A stretch of 64,000 bases of DNA from Rhodocollybia butyracea (Eukaryota; Basidiomycota; Agaricomycetes; Agaricales; Omphalotaceae). The position numbers were made by a program, and so were the translations under genes. The stretch is taken from positions 1 through 64,000 of the forward strand of contig JADNRY010000061.1 of NCBI GenBank assembly GCA_015501585.1, read 5' to 3'. Under the pieces are notes generated by a model, which was not told the DNA's origin, did no database searches, and saw nothing but the letters and a program-made list of their open reading frames with translations. Numbering within the stretch: position 1 is the stretch's first letter; each line of letters starts with the position of its first letter. This document shows, piece by piece, positions 21,861 through 33,653 of the stretch.

Positions 21861-22824
21861 TTAATTTGACGGAAACCGGATACCTTGTAGCATACACAAC
21901 ACATGGTTGTGCCACCTACCTAGTTCTGCTCTACAGCAAGCTTTATCCTTCAATCTTAGAGGCAATTTCTGAAGCAACTCTATTGTTTCCGTATGGACCT
22001 GTCGTAAACCTTCATAACCTTTCGCCGAGCGAAGAAATGGACCGTTCCGGCCAACCAATTGTCTCCTGAGATATGGATGAACACGATCTTTCCAACGCTC
22101 GCAGTCATCGTGACCATCAAGGATATCGTTGCCGCTAAGAAGAGCAAATATCCATTCTTCTCTGAACTTCCCCTAATGCCGTATCGATGCTCCAAAATAA
22201 GTTCTTGAAAGCCAAGTGTCAAAAAGCAAAACCTCACCCATTTAACACAATGTTTTGCAGAGAACCCAAGGTCCTCTATGTATTGAGTTGTCTTGTTGGC
22301 ATAGTATGGGGCGACAGCAGCAAGAAGAGCGCCGCAGTTATGTGCTCCAGCTATCCTGAGTACCTCCAGTCGGTGTTCACTTGCGTGTTTCCTTAGAAAC
22401 ATTTAGTGTGAGGTCTTCAACAGCAGTGAAACTCTTACTGAAGATGCAGAAGAGCTATCTCCAGCGCGGCATTCAACGCGTATTTGTATGCAGCCTCGAT
22501 TAATCTCACGAGTGTATCAAATGAAAGCAGGTCGATATCAGGGATTGGGAGGCGCGGGTACACGAAAGTGAATAATATCTCGAGTATGTCGGATTCTTCA
22601 GAGAGTTCTATCACTTCATCGGAGGTGGCGGAAGGAAAAGCGTTTGATGCAAATTCGAGATGCATCCTATCCAACCGGAAGAGAATATGATCAGAAGAAC
22701 GAAAGGACACATTGCCAGTGGTGACTGAGAAATTCCAAGGGAGTAAGAAAATTATACGCATTATGCTGCATAAGACAATAAACTTACAGTCTTCGGATAT
22801 TCTATCAAATTCAGAATTAGACAT
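21861..22824 (-). CDS. BTB/POZ domain protein
   Basis: Starts at 22824 (MSNSEFDRISED). After a short intron it shows the fungal BTB pattern: VSFRSSDHILFRLDRMHLEF, VIELSEESDILEILFTFVYP, then LIEAAYKYALNAALEIALLH. A further exon (KHASEHRLEVLRIAGAHNCG) and a last one (EEWIFALLSGNDI ... HDDCERWKDRV ... ALNELGRWHNH-type end) reach the stop at 21861. Such proteins are abundant in Agaricomycetes and are thought to mediate protein-protein contacts, some with cullin-3 ligases; no substrate is known. Three introns, all frame-keeping. Confidence 0.75.
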
Positions 22825-23808
22825 CGAAGATCCTAGAAAGTTGGAGTCTGCCGTTAGTCTGCCATTAGCGTCAATCTTTTCTTGAAGACCGCTTACTACC
22901 TACTGCAGCAGTGGCAATGGATTATCTGGGGAGGGAGCTGAGACGAAAGTAAGAATTCAGGTCGATGCAATATTGGAGTTTTAAATACCCATATGATCAA
23001 ATGAAAGCTGAAAGAAACAAAGAAACAAAGAAACCATTGACGTCCTATCAACTACATGACGAACAAAGTGCATCCTAAGACAACTTACACGAGGCCGAGA
23101 AACAAAGAGATCATAGCATTCAAACGCATAAAGGATCAAGTCTATTCGAAGCAAGCTTCCCTTTTGCATACCGGCAATGGCCGTTAGATCAAGAAAAGTG
23201 CATTACTTAGACCGAATTCCTGACCAGTTCTATTTCTCGAGGGCTCGTCGGCGATTTCTGTACAAAAAAACGTCGAGCCCTGCATAGTATGAACTGTGAC
23301 TCCAGTGGTCCGTGCTATCCATCTTGAGATGTAGTATGAATCTACAGCCACTGCGGGCAATGATGGACGAAGTTAGCCCACTCCGTAAAACATTGAGTAT
23401 CCCCAGCCATGGAGCCTCCCTTAGAATTTTAAGTCGGACCCAGGCGCTGGACGAATTTAACGGTGTGCTCCCCAAGTTCTTTGGAGGAAGATGGACGGCA
23501 CTCTATTTATCTGGTCCCGCTCGCTCTACATAGCCAGTAAGATTTTCTAGCGTGTCTTGCACGGAAAGCTTGCCTTAAGATGACATTTTAAGCCTTGAAA
23601 TCCTTTGCAATGTGGTAGAACGCCCAAATTAATTCCTGGTAGATGAAGCATCGATTTAGGTAGAGAACAATTTACTAAGTATGTGTTCAAGTTCTCTGAG
23701 CTATTGATTGGCCCATGAGACGCTGTTTTATTTGTTGTTCTCCTCTCTGTCAGCCAATGACAGTACAAAAGCAACGATAAGTGCAATATCACCTAGCAAT
23801 AAATAGCT
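22825..23808. other. Intergenic, no gene recognised
   Basis: Between the BTB and first LURP-one gene. A minus-strand frame at 23230-23475 is open but has no family resemblance. The part from about 23690 is duplicated near 26110-26210 downstream of the second LURP-one copy, showing that the gene duplication included flanking DNA. Confidence 0.5.
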
Positions 23809-24573
23809 TCAGTACTCCGAAACGGAAGAAGAATCACTGCGAAAATACACACAGCCTGGTGCGACCGTAACGTAGAATGTGAGGTTATCGGCCAAGAGCT
23901 GTCGAGCATTGAGAAACTGTCGACCTTCACAAGCGGAAAACATCAGAGAAGTACGAAGGAGATTAGCGAGTTGACTCACTGACACGACCCACCACCTGAC
24001 CGTTCATCATGATTTCCGCTCGGCGCTCAAAGAAAGTGCCGCGCAAGTCCAGGACAACGGGCTGCTGCGTCGATGCATTGATAAAGTGCATGTTCATCTT
24101 TGCACCCGTGAACGAAATTTGCGACTTGACTTCGAATAACCGGGATTCATCAGCTGCGAGACCCACAAATCCTTGCGGAAAAGATAGGATCTTGTTTTGC
24201 AAGTAAAAGAGCAGGTTGCCGTTCATGTCTTTGATCGCTATAAAATCAAGATAGTTAGGAAATTAGGCCTCGTTTAGATTGATACCGAAAATTAACCTTT
24301 ACGACGCCTCAGACTAAATATTTTGCCGTCACATTGCAGGATATTGCCCTGCGTATAAGCATCCTGACTTGGAATTGAATGCAAGCTGAGGGGCTACTAT
24401 AATTGTTCACTGACCTGGATATAGAAGGTGTCACCGAGTGCAAGCACCTTCTCCTTGATCTTTAGCGTGACTTCTGATTGTGCGGTGAACTGGGGAAACA
24501 GGCCTAGAGGAGGATGGACAGGTTGAAGTGGCGCGGGCGCAACGTTGGAGTTTGAACGGTCGAAAAGTCCCAT
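23809..24573 (-). CDS. LURP-one-related (tubby-like fold) protein, copy A
   Basis: Starts at 24573 with MGLFDRSNSN, a Pro-rich part (LQPVHPPLGLFPQF), then the LOR beta-barrel: EVTLKIKEKVLALGDTFYIQ, NILQCDGKIFSLRRRKAIKD, NGNLLFYLQNKILSFP, ESRLFEVKSQISF, LDLRGTFFERRAEIMMNGQV. After the last intron the C-terminal helix region reads RQFLNARQLLADNLTFYVTV, then APGCVYFRSDSSSVSEY. Three frame-keeping introns. Members share the fold of tubby and scramblases, and some plant ones act in defence, but fungal function is unknown. A close tandem copy lies at 26238-26989. Confidence 0.8.
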
Positions 24574-25639
24574 TGGAGGTTGTCGGGGTTTGATTGAGCT
24601 TGAAAAGGCTGAACAGATAGAAATAAGTTGTGGAATTTGCAATAATACTTCAACCACATGCTCCCGTAACGCGTAGCCCCCGAGAACTGAGGAACTCCCA
24701 TTCGTAATGCGTAACAGGAAGGCTCAACTCTTCGGGTTCACCACACAAATGTTACAACTTTTTCGGGCGGGCCGAATTTTCATTAAAATGAATGCGTAGC
24801 GTGTAACAACTGGGGAGCATGTTGCAGAGTAGTGTACTTGAAGCGCACCTGGTCGTAAAGAAGGAAAGAGAGAAAAGACGTTGACCAACCGAAGTTCTCT
24901 GCATATCTTATACTTATATGCTCGGGTAGTTGTGCTTGAGCTTGAATAGCTTGGATCCCAAACGTACAGTTTGATGCATGTCAAACGACGGATCGCCCAC
25001 TATCGGCCCTGCCCAGACATGCATTCATGTAGTTACCCATACAGAACCTTACAGAACCCATTACTTGTTAGGACACACACCGCCCCTCGCCATTATGGAC
25101 GGGAGCTCGTAGTAGCTCACTGACCTTAGTAGTAGCCTTACTTTACATACGCGGTATGCCATGGACCGCCAAGAAGCGCGTGCTCTCCCCATCAGGAAGC
25201 GCCAGGGAAACGCGCAACTCTTCAAAAAAAAAAAAAAGCACATCCGAACCCTCCCGTAAGTAGCTCCACTACTCTAAGACACTTCTCAATACATACACGA
25301 CATGGAATAGAGGTGCAGGTTTGCTGCATTCTCTCCTTGTGTCTCGGTACTCCTGTACGCACGAAACAAAAGAGCCAAAAACACAAGCACGAAAAGCACG
25401 TCAAACGTTGAACAAGTGTATTGGTGGCGAGCCGCCGACCCAGAGCATCACAATCAAAGTACCAGCTCCATTCTGAGGATCTTCGAAGAAGTATATTCTT
25501 CTCCTCATGACCCTTTGCCTATGTTCGGTATACAAAATGGTTATTCATTGTCCAACTCGCCTCCGAATCTCACTCCCTTATCATACTCCATTCAAGCAGC
25601 GTGTTTGCTGCCTTATCTGATAGTCCCAAGATAGCCCGC
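24574..25639. other. Intergenic, no gene recognised
   Basis: About 1.07 kb upstream of the copy A LURP-one gene. It has a 13-A run at 25224-25236 and no supported coding sequence. Confidence 0.5.
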
Positions 25640-26020
25640 TTTCAAGGAACTGATGTGTAACGTCTCTGCGAGCTTCGTTGAGGATCTAGCTGTGAAATTT
25701 ACCTGGGAAGATATTGCGTTGGAAGACCAGAATAAGAGCTGTCACGCAATATGTTGGAGTCCGTTGGTACCGAACGCGGTCTTCGGGTACGATGACACCG
25801 TATTTGCACAAACCATTCTGACCAGTTTATCCTTTACTTCCCTATAGTACAGCCCACACGTCCAGATGCTGAGAAAGGGTTTCTGGTATAATGAACGCGT
25901 CGATAAGTCCGGCCGATCGAGGAACACCAACCAGAGTAACACGACCCAAAGATTGAAATCTCAATGAAAAATGTCGAGAAATATGTTAATCATTCTTGAT
26001 TTCTTCAGCATACACATAAT
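25640..26020 (-). pseudogene. DJ-1/PfpI gene relic
   Basis: Nucleotide resemblance to the DJ-1 gene at 21050-21340: CAAACCATTCTGACCAGTTT at 25809 against CAAATCATTCCGACCAGTTT at 21105. It continues with ATGAACGCGTCGATAA-like sequence, then AGAGTAACACGA, AAGATTGAA, TCTCAA and ATATGTTAATC-like landmarks in the same order and strand. Reading frame is lost and the gene ends are missing. Its place beside the second LURP-one gene shows that DJ-1 and LURP-one were once duplicated together. Confidence 0.7.
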
Positions 26021-26237
26021 TAACCCTAACAGATGGAGTGTAACTTAGCATTCGGCAGAGGAAACCCCACTGCGTATATTTTCGAGTCCCTTGATTTGTT
26101 TCCTGCGAGCCTATGCCTCGGAGAAACTGTTTCATTTGTCCTTGTTTTCCTCTCTGTCAGCCAATGACAGCACAAAGCAACGATAAGTGCAATATCGCCT
26201 GGTAAAATAGCTTCAGTACTCCGAAACGGAAGAAGAA

Positions 26238-26989
26238 TCACTGTGAAAAGTACACACAGCCTGGTGCGACCGTAACGTAGAATGTGAGGTTATCGGCCAA
26301 GAGCTGTCGAGCATTGAGAAACTGTCGACCTTCGCAAACGGAAACAGTCAGAAAAAGTATGAAAGAGATTAGCGAGTTGACTCACTGACACGACCAACCA
26401 CCTGACCATTCAACAAGATTTCCGCTCGGCGCTCGAAGAAAGTGCCGCGCAAGTCCAGAGCAACGGGCTGCTGCGTCGATGCATTGATAAAGTGCATATC
26501 CATCTTTGTACCTGTCAATGAAACATGCGACTTGACTTCGAATAGCTGAGATTCATCAGCTGCTAGACCCGTAAATCCTTGCGGGAAAGATAGGATCTTG
26601 TTCTGCAAGTAAAAGAGCAGGTTGCCGTTCATGTCCTTAATGGCTGTAGAACCGAGATAGTTAGGAAATTATGCTTTATTTAGAGATGATACCGAAGACC
26701 AACATTTACGGTGTCGCAGACTAAAGATTTTGCCGTCGCACTGCAGCACATTCTGCTGCGTATGGGCATCCTAACTCGGAAATGGATGTTAGCTGACTCG
26801 GTGGGGCTAGGATCGTTCGCCTACCTGAATATAGAAGGTGTCGCCTAGCGCGAGTACTTTCTCCTTGATTTGGAGCGTGACTTCTGATTGTGCCGTGAAT
26901 TGTGGAAACAGGCCTAGAGGAGGATGAACAGGTTGAAGTGGCTCAGGTGCAAGTTGAGCGTAAGAGTTCGAGTTGCTGAATAGTCCCAT
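26238..26989 (-). CDS. LURP-one-related protein, copy B
   Basis: Same architecture and intron places as copy A: MGLFSNSNSY start at 26989, LQPVHPPLGLFPQF, EVTLQIKEKVLALGDTFYIQ, NGNLLFYLQNKILSFPQGFT, LDLRGTFFERRAEILLNGQV, RQFLNARQLLADNLTFYVTV, APGCVYF. Most differences from copy A are conservative, for example FTGAKMNMHF against LTGTKMDMHF, which suggests the protein was under selection. A 1-bp insertion near 26246-26250 changes the end: CVYFRSDSSSVSEY becomes CVYFSQ and stops at 26238, about ten residues early. The core fold is complete, so it may still work. Confidence 0.78.
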
Positions 26990-27947
26990 TGGATCGATCT
27001 GTAAGATCTTGGTTGAGCTTATATTAGACCTCTCTATTCGATGGCACGTACGACGGTGGAAGTTTGAGATCAAGTTAAGGGTATTTTGCTTCCTGAAGCC
27101 GCTGAGTGGTCGTAAGAAAGGTAAAACGTTGAGGGCCGTTCGTATTCTCCCTCTCATACTTATATGGCTCGAGTAGCTGTGCATCTCCAGCGCAGTCGCT
27201 GATGGTAGACAGTACTCCAAGTAATACATAGCGCTCAGCGCTCGGGGCATCTGAAACTCCGTTAAGTTGAACGTGACTCTGCCGGATCGGAGTGTGAATG
27301 GTGCTAAGCTGTGGCAAGCCGACCCAAAGCCAGTCTCACAGTCCGATGAGGAGAGATAGGCTATGAGCGTGGATAGACGAGGCAAGAAAGATAGTTACAT
27401 CGCATTGTCAAAGAGTGTGAATGAACCGAATTCAACATCAAAAAATTGCAGGCACGGCATACTGCCATCGGTCGCCAGCTTATTACGGCATCTACTCACT
27501 GCTCACAGAAAAACTCAAATTCTACAAAATCACAAGCAGACCCAATCTTCCTCTGCCTATATCCATATTGAAGACAGCCTTGAATACAACACAATAGGAT
27601 CATGTAGAGCCTTCTGGACGCGCTGAGGCGACCAACTGGATAGCGTTCAATCAGGCGGTCATCACCTTGATTTCACTCACGAGTACTTGCGCGAGTGTCA
27701 GGGCGAGTGGAATTGAGCAGCTCTATGACCACTTGCCATCACCAGACATGTCAGGTTCCATAAACTACTCCAATTCCCTTGAAGATGGTCATGTTATCAA
27801 TTCCTATAAAGAGAATTATGATAGGACACTTTATATGTGAGGGATGCGAGATCTGTTTCCCTCGTCTTGTGGACTGACATTCACCTCAGACGACTAACCA
27901 AACTATCCACCTAGTTCCGTCAAGACGTCGGTAATAGTAAAGCAACG
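26990..27947. promoter_or_regulatory. Divergent intergenic region, LURP-one copy B and MFS transporter 1
   Basis: Holds the promoters of two divergent genes. The 130 bp before the MFS start (for example TATATGTGAGGGATGCGAGA near 27832) resembles the region upstream of the second MFS gene (TATATGCGAGGGATGTGGGA on the minus strand, near 33772), so the promoter was duplicated with the gene. Confidence 0.6.
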
Positions 27948-30480
27948 ATGCCAGTCGCTGAACTAGAAAAGAACTTCGACCAGAAAGACATAACCTCTCG
28001 ATCTGAAGAAAAATTCTCACCAGTTTCTGATCATCCCAGGACAGACTCGGATTCTGGTAGTGAACTCGACTTGAATGGCGATGATGCATTGCGATTGGTG
28101 GGGAAGGAACGAACCGTAGAGTTCAGTGAAGAGTTCAATAGAAAGCTGAGGCGAAAGTTGGTAAGTATTTGCTTCATAGATGTGCGAGAGTAGCAGAATG
28201 CAGAACCGAATTCTAGGACATTATGATCATTCCGCTAGCCGCAGCTGTGTATTTCACCCAATATCTGTAAGTCTCGATATACGATTACTATGTTGACATG
28301 CTAAAACTTTCGTTCAGAGACAAGACGTCGTTGAACTACGCTAGGTACGAGGATCTCCCTTGAAGGAGAAGATGTGCTCACCCATCTCTTAGCATAATGG
28401 GTCTGCCGATAACTGGACAGGTAGTTTTTCCACCACGGTCGATTTGCAGATTTGGTTAACTGGGAACAATCTCTCAAGCACTATAACCTAGTTGCTCTGG
28501 CTTTTTACATTGGTAGAGACTGTTTGTCCATCGGTGGCTCAGATGACGGCTGACATCATGCCTATTTAGGTTTCCTAGCTTTCGAGTTCCCCACGGTTTA
28601 TCTGTCCCAGAAAAGTGGCAGGGTTGGAAAATACCTCGGTGAGTATCGGATAATTAGAAGAAACTCTTGGGACTTATTGTCATTGGAGGTATGAACATTG
28701 TTATATGGGGCGCGTTGTTAATGTTGCACGCGGTTGGGACGTCTTTCGGGGCGTTCTTCACTCTTCGTGTTCTACTGGGTAAGTGACGCTACTTAGCTGG
28801 CTCCATTCCCTTTTTCTCGCTTGCTGACGGTATTTGGATGAAAGGAATGTGTGAAAGCTGTACCGCTCCCAGCTTGATTCTCATCGTCTCCATGTTCTAC
28901 AAGAAAGACGAGCAAGTGAGAGAAAACCATTGCGATAAATGTATGTTACTTACAAAGAATAGGCATCACGAATCTCCTGGTTCTATGTAATGGTAAGACG
29001 AAGGCTACCTCGTGGCTCTCAATCCAGGCAGCTCATCTCAGAATTGACTAGAATGGGCTTACTCGAATATTTGGCGGTTTTGTTGCATATGTGAGCTGTG
29101 TCGTCTCTGGTAGACTTTGATGTAAGGTGCTGACATTGATACGCAGGGCGTATCGTTCTCTGATAACCCCCATATAGCGCCGTACAAAATTATTTACATC
29201 CTTCTCGGTGGTTTGGCCATCTTCGTCGGGCTCGCCGTTGTCACCTGGATGCCTGACTCACCTATGACTGCGCGTTTTCTTACTGAAGAAGAGCGAATTG
29301 CTTGCTTAGAGCGAGTCAGAAATGACCAGGGTGGGGTTGCTAACAAAAGCATCAAGAAGGAACAGATAATCGAAGCGTTTACTGACATACGAACGTGGTT
29401 GATTGTGCTATCTCTGATGCTGAGTGCGTATTGCAATCTTTTTTTGGGAGGACGAGCCCTGACGATATAATCACCTCACAGCCAATATTCCCAACGGCTT
29501 GAGCAGCTGTAAGCGTTACTTTCTTTCCTGAATACTCTGAAAAGCCTACTAATCGAATCATTCGAAGTCAGCAACCTCGTCATCGAGGGTTTCGGATACA
29601 CGTATGTTTCCTCGTTTCTGAACCTTCTATCCTAGCTGACTGTTCTCAAAGCTCGAGGCAAACGCTAATTTTATCGACCCCAGTCGGTGCAGTCGAATCT
29701 ATCTGCACGCTGTTCTGCGGTTGGTACTCGGATAGAAAGGTTCTCCTGCTTCGCTTTGGCCAATGAACTCAATTTAAGAGATTGCAGAATGAAAGAATGG
29801 TTCCTGTTGTTTTTGCCATGGTTCCTGCTATTATAGGCGCATGTGAGATTCCGTTTTTTCTTCGATCGAGGATAGATAGATTCATGGTACCATGATAGCG
29901 ATACTTGTCGGGCTCAATCACGCTGGCAAAAAAGGAGCGCTTCTGTTCGGTGTGTGTTTTTGCATTTCCGTATGCTTTTTTGCCTCATAGGCACATAGCA
30001 ATTTACCTTGTTGGCACCATGGGAAGCTCCCTGTCGACGATATGTACGCTCGACGTTCATTTTATTCCCAAAACTCCAGCTGACTTTCTGTGGGCAGATG
30101 CCTACAACGCAAGCAACACCTCGGGTTATACGAAAAAGAGCACTGTTAACGCAATGTCCCTCGTTACGTTTGCTGTTGGAAACATAGTGGGCAGCGAGAT
30201 CTTCTTGCCCCAAGATGCACCAGGTTTTAAAGCTCTCTTTACATCGAGCTGGCTCTAATTCTGCGATCCACTAGATTATATCCCCGGAAAGACAACTATC
30301 CTCGTCTTATTATCCACTCAGTTAGGTGTATCCTTCTTGCTCAGATGGGTTAACCTGCGCTTGAATAAGAAGAAAATATCTCAGCTTGAGGAATTAAAGA
30401 GAAGCAAGGGATGGTCTGATGCAGATGTCCAGAAAGAACGCGAGAGGCATGCTTTTATGGATCTAACAGACAAAGAGTAA
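27948..30480 (+). CDS. MFS transporter, allantoate permease (Dal5/Tna1-like) family, copy 1
   Basis: A plasma-membrane 12-helix transporter of the anion:cation symporter family, which takes up organic anions such as allantoate, nicotinate or vitamins. The first exon gives a cytosolic N-terminus (MPVAELEKNFDQKD ... VEFSEEFNRKLRRKL). It continues IPLAAAVYFTQYLDKTSLNY, IMGLPITGQ, FEFPTVYLSQKSGRVGKYLG, TLRVLLGMCESCTAPSLILI, FVGLAVVTWMPDSPMTARFL, then TEEERIACLERVRNDQGG. Second half: IPNGLSSFSNLVIEGFGYT, AYNASNTSGYTKKSTVNA, IVGSEIFLPQDAP, and tail HAFMDLTDKE ending at 30480. More than ten short introns, all frame-keeping with the acceptors I checked. Substrate cannot be inferred. Convergent with copy 2. 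Confidence 0.88.
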
Positions 30481-31122
30481 GCTTGTCTGTGCGTACCGCA
30501 GCATTTGCTGATCATAATTTCCACAGGAACATTTATTTTGTGTACACAGCTTGAGTCCTTGCACTTCACATCTGTAGTATTCTGAAAAATGCAATGTGAC
30601 GGTGAAGCGCATGAATCGGTTTATGAACGAGTGAAATAAAGTCACTGGACGAGGCGTGCGGTCAACGAGAAAGGATGAAGGCGACGCGCAACTATCCTCG
30701 GTCAACTGAATCTGAGAGATTGATAATGAACTTCAGCACAACACTAGCTCAGCCGATGATACTTTAACTTCACTCTATAGCATTGAAAAAAATGATAAAT
30801 TATCATGGGGATTAGTGGCGGGGCCCCCCTCTCTCATTGTACTTGCCCCTTTTGGATCCTAGCTCTTGGTTTTGAGCAAGTTTAAAGTGTAAAGTTCTCT
30901 GTGTACCGTTAAAAAATCGTACCCAAGATGTTGACAATATGATTCATTGGTTGGGAGTTAGTCGATCGAAATGCGCTTAGTAGTGCTAGTAGTATGGAGT
31001 GACAATCGTTTGAGATTACAGTTCGCACTAATTAAGTTATAGTTATTCAAGCTGTGTACACAAAATAGATATTCCTGTGGAAAAAATTAGCAAATACTGG
31101 CAGTTTTCAGACAAATTTGGGT
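30481..31122. terminator. Convergent 3' region between the two MFS genes
   Basis: 642 bp shared by two stop codons facing each other, so both polyadenylation regions lie here. AT-rich. No gene seen. Confidence 0.5.
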
Positions 31123-33653
31123 TTACTCTTTGTCTGTCAGATCCATGAACGCGTGTTTTTCGCGTTCCTTCTGAACATCAGCATCATTCCATCCATTTCT
31201 TCTCTTCAATTCCTCGATTTGAGCTGTTTTCTTCTTGTTAAGACGTAGATTAATCCACCGGAGCAGGAATGATACAAATAACTGAGCGATCAATAAAACC
31301 AGGATGGATATCTTTCCTGGGATGTAATCTGGTGAATCGCAGGATAAGAACCAGCTCGGTGAAAAGAATGAAAGCTCCAAAACCTGGTGCATCTTTTGGA
31401 AGGAACGTCTCGCTACCGACAATGTTTGCGATGCCGAATGTTATGAGCGTCACCGCGTTTACAGTACTCTTTTTCGTATAACCGCTCGTGTTGCTCGCGT
31501 TATATGCGTCTAGCGGTAAGAAGATCAGTTCAACTGTAATCTTCCGCACAGGAAACGAACACTAATCTTACATATCGTCGACAGGGTGCTTCCGCTGGTG
31601 CCAAGAAGATAGATTGCTATGCAGCTGTAAGGCAAAAAGTTGAAAGGCCAACCACGATATACACACCAAATAAAAGTGCGCCTTTCTTGCCTGAGTCATT
31701 AAGTGCAACAAGCATTGCTACGATGGTATAGGTGAGTTAATAATTTTCGATAAAGAATGAAAAGAGGTCTTACCTGCACCGACGATGGTTGGAATCAAGG
31801 CAAAAACAATAGGAACCATTCGCTCATTCTGGAATAACGTCAGTGAAATTTAACGGGCCACAGCGAAGGATAAAAACCTTTCTATCCGAATACCAGCCAC
31901 ATAACAGGGTGCTTGCACAGGCAAATGCACCAGCAGGGGTCGATAAAATCAGCGTTTGTCTCGAGCTTGGAGTACAATGAGTTATGTGAGATGCTTTAGA
32001 AGAGAGGAAGCATACGTGTATCCAAAACTCTCAATGACGAGATTGCTGACTTCAAGATTTGATTAGTAGGCTGACTATGAATGTTCGGGAAAGAAATTAA
32101 CACTTACAGCTGCTGATGCCGTTGGGAATATTGACTGCGAGGCGAACACATAAGTTCTTGTCCCAAGCAAGATTGAAACACGCACCCAACAACGTAGATA
32201 GAACGATTAACCACAGGCGTATATCAGTAAACGCTTCGACTATCTGTCCTTTCTTGACACTCTTATTAGCGACTCCACCCTGATCATTTCTAACTCGCTC
32301 TAAGCAAGCAATTCGCTCTTCTTCAGTGAGAAAACGTGCAGTCATAGGTGAGTCAGGCATCCATAAGAGAACGGCAAATCCGACGAGCATTGCTAAACCA
32401 CCGAGAAGGACGTAAATAATCTTGAACGGTGCTATATGGGGATTTTCTGAGAACGATACGCCCTGTGCATCAATATCAGTACTTTTTGCATCACGACTTT
32501 ACTGGTAACAAAACAACTGACATATGCAACAAAACCGCCGAATATTTGACTGAGTCCGTTCTGATTGATTCTGAGATAAGCTGTCTGTGCTGAGAACCAT
32601 GAAGGAACTTATGTACCATTACATAGAACCAGGAAATCCGCGTTGCCTATCCTTTGTTAGTAACAGAATTATATCGCCAATATTTTCGCCTCACCTGTTC
32701 ATCTTTCTTGTAGAACATGGAGATGATGAGGATCAAGCTGGGAGCGGTGCAGCTTTCACACATGCCTTCCGTAAAGATATAGTCAGTGAATGAGAGAAAC
32801 TGGTAGAGACAACTATTTACCAAGTAGAACACGAAGAGTAAAGAACGCCCCGAAAGACGTCCCAACCGCATGCAACATCATGACTGCGCCCCATATAACG
32901 ATATTCGCACCTTAGGTGACAATGAGCCACTGCAATCTCTTTTTGATTATCAGAAACTTACCAAGGTATTTTGCGACCTTGCCGCTTTTCTGGGATAGAT
33001 AGACCGAGGGGAACTCGAAAGCGAGGAAACCTAAGATAATCATGTCAACATTAACCACCTAATTCATCCTAATGCACGAGTCGCCCCTACCAATGTAGAA
33101 AGCTAAGGCAACTAGGTTATAGTGCTTCAGACAATGGTACCAGTCAGCAAAGCCTATAAGAGCAGAACGCAATTAGAATACCTGGCCTGTGATCGGCAAG
33201 CCCATAATACTGAAGATGTGGATTAGCGTATCTCCCATTTTAAGAGAAATCCCCGTACCTCGCGTAGTTCAGCGACGTCTTGTCTCTGAACGGTAGCTTC
33301 AGCATCTGTCCTGAGTAATGTTACATTCAGACTCACAGAAATTGGGTTAGATATACAGCTCCGCAGAGCGGCGGGATCAAGAGGTCCTGTATATCAGTTA
33401 ATCACTTGCTACGATGCTTTCATAGATTCACGAAGAAGATGCTCACCAATTTCCACCTCAACTTTCTATTGAATTCATCACTAAATTCTACGGTTCGTTC
33501 CTTCCCAACTAGTTTCAACGCATCGTCACCGTCCGTGTCCGACTCTCGACTAGAAATCGAGTCTGCCGCGAAACGACCAGATACCGGAGATGCCTTCTCT
33601 TCGGATTGAAAGACAACGCCCTTCTCTCCGGAGTTCTTTTCTAGCTCGTCCAT
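31123..33653 (-). CDS. MFS transporter, allantoate permease (Dal5/Tna1-like) family, copy 2
   Basis: Inverted paralog of copy 1 with the same exon layout. It begins at the ATG at 33653 (MDELEKNSGEKGVV ... GKERTVEFSDEFNRKLRWKL). Landmarks: GFAVLLWMPDSPMTARFLTE, ERIACLERVRNDQGGVANKS, YNASNTSGYTKKSTVNAVTL, IVGSETFLPKDAPG, DYIPGKISILVLLIAQLF, and the tail KHAFMDLTDKE at 31123. Differences from copy 1 are mainly conservative and no break was seen, so both copies look functional. The N-terminal cytosolic part is the most diverged. Confidence 0.87.
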
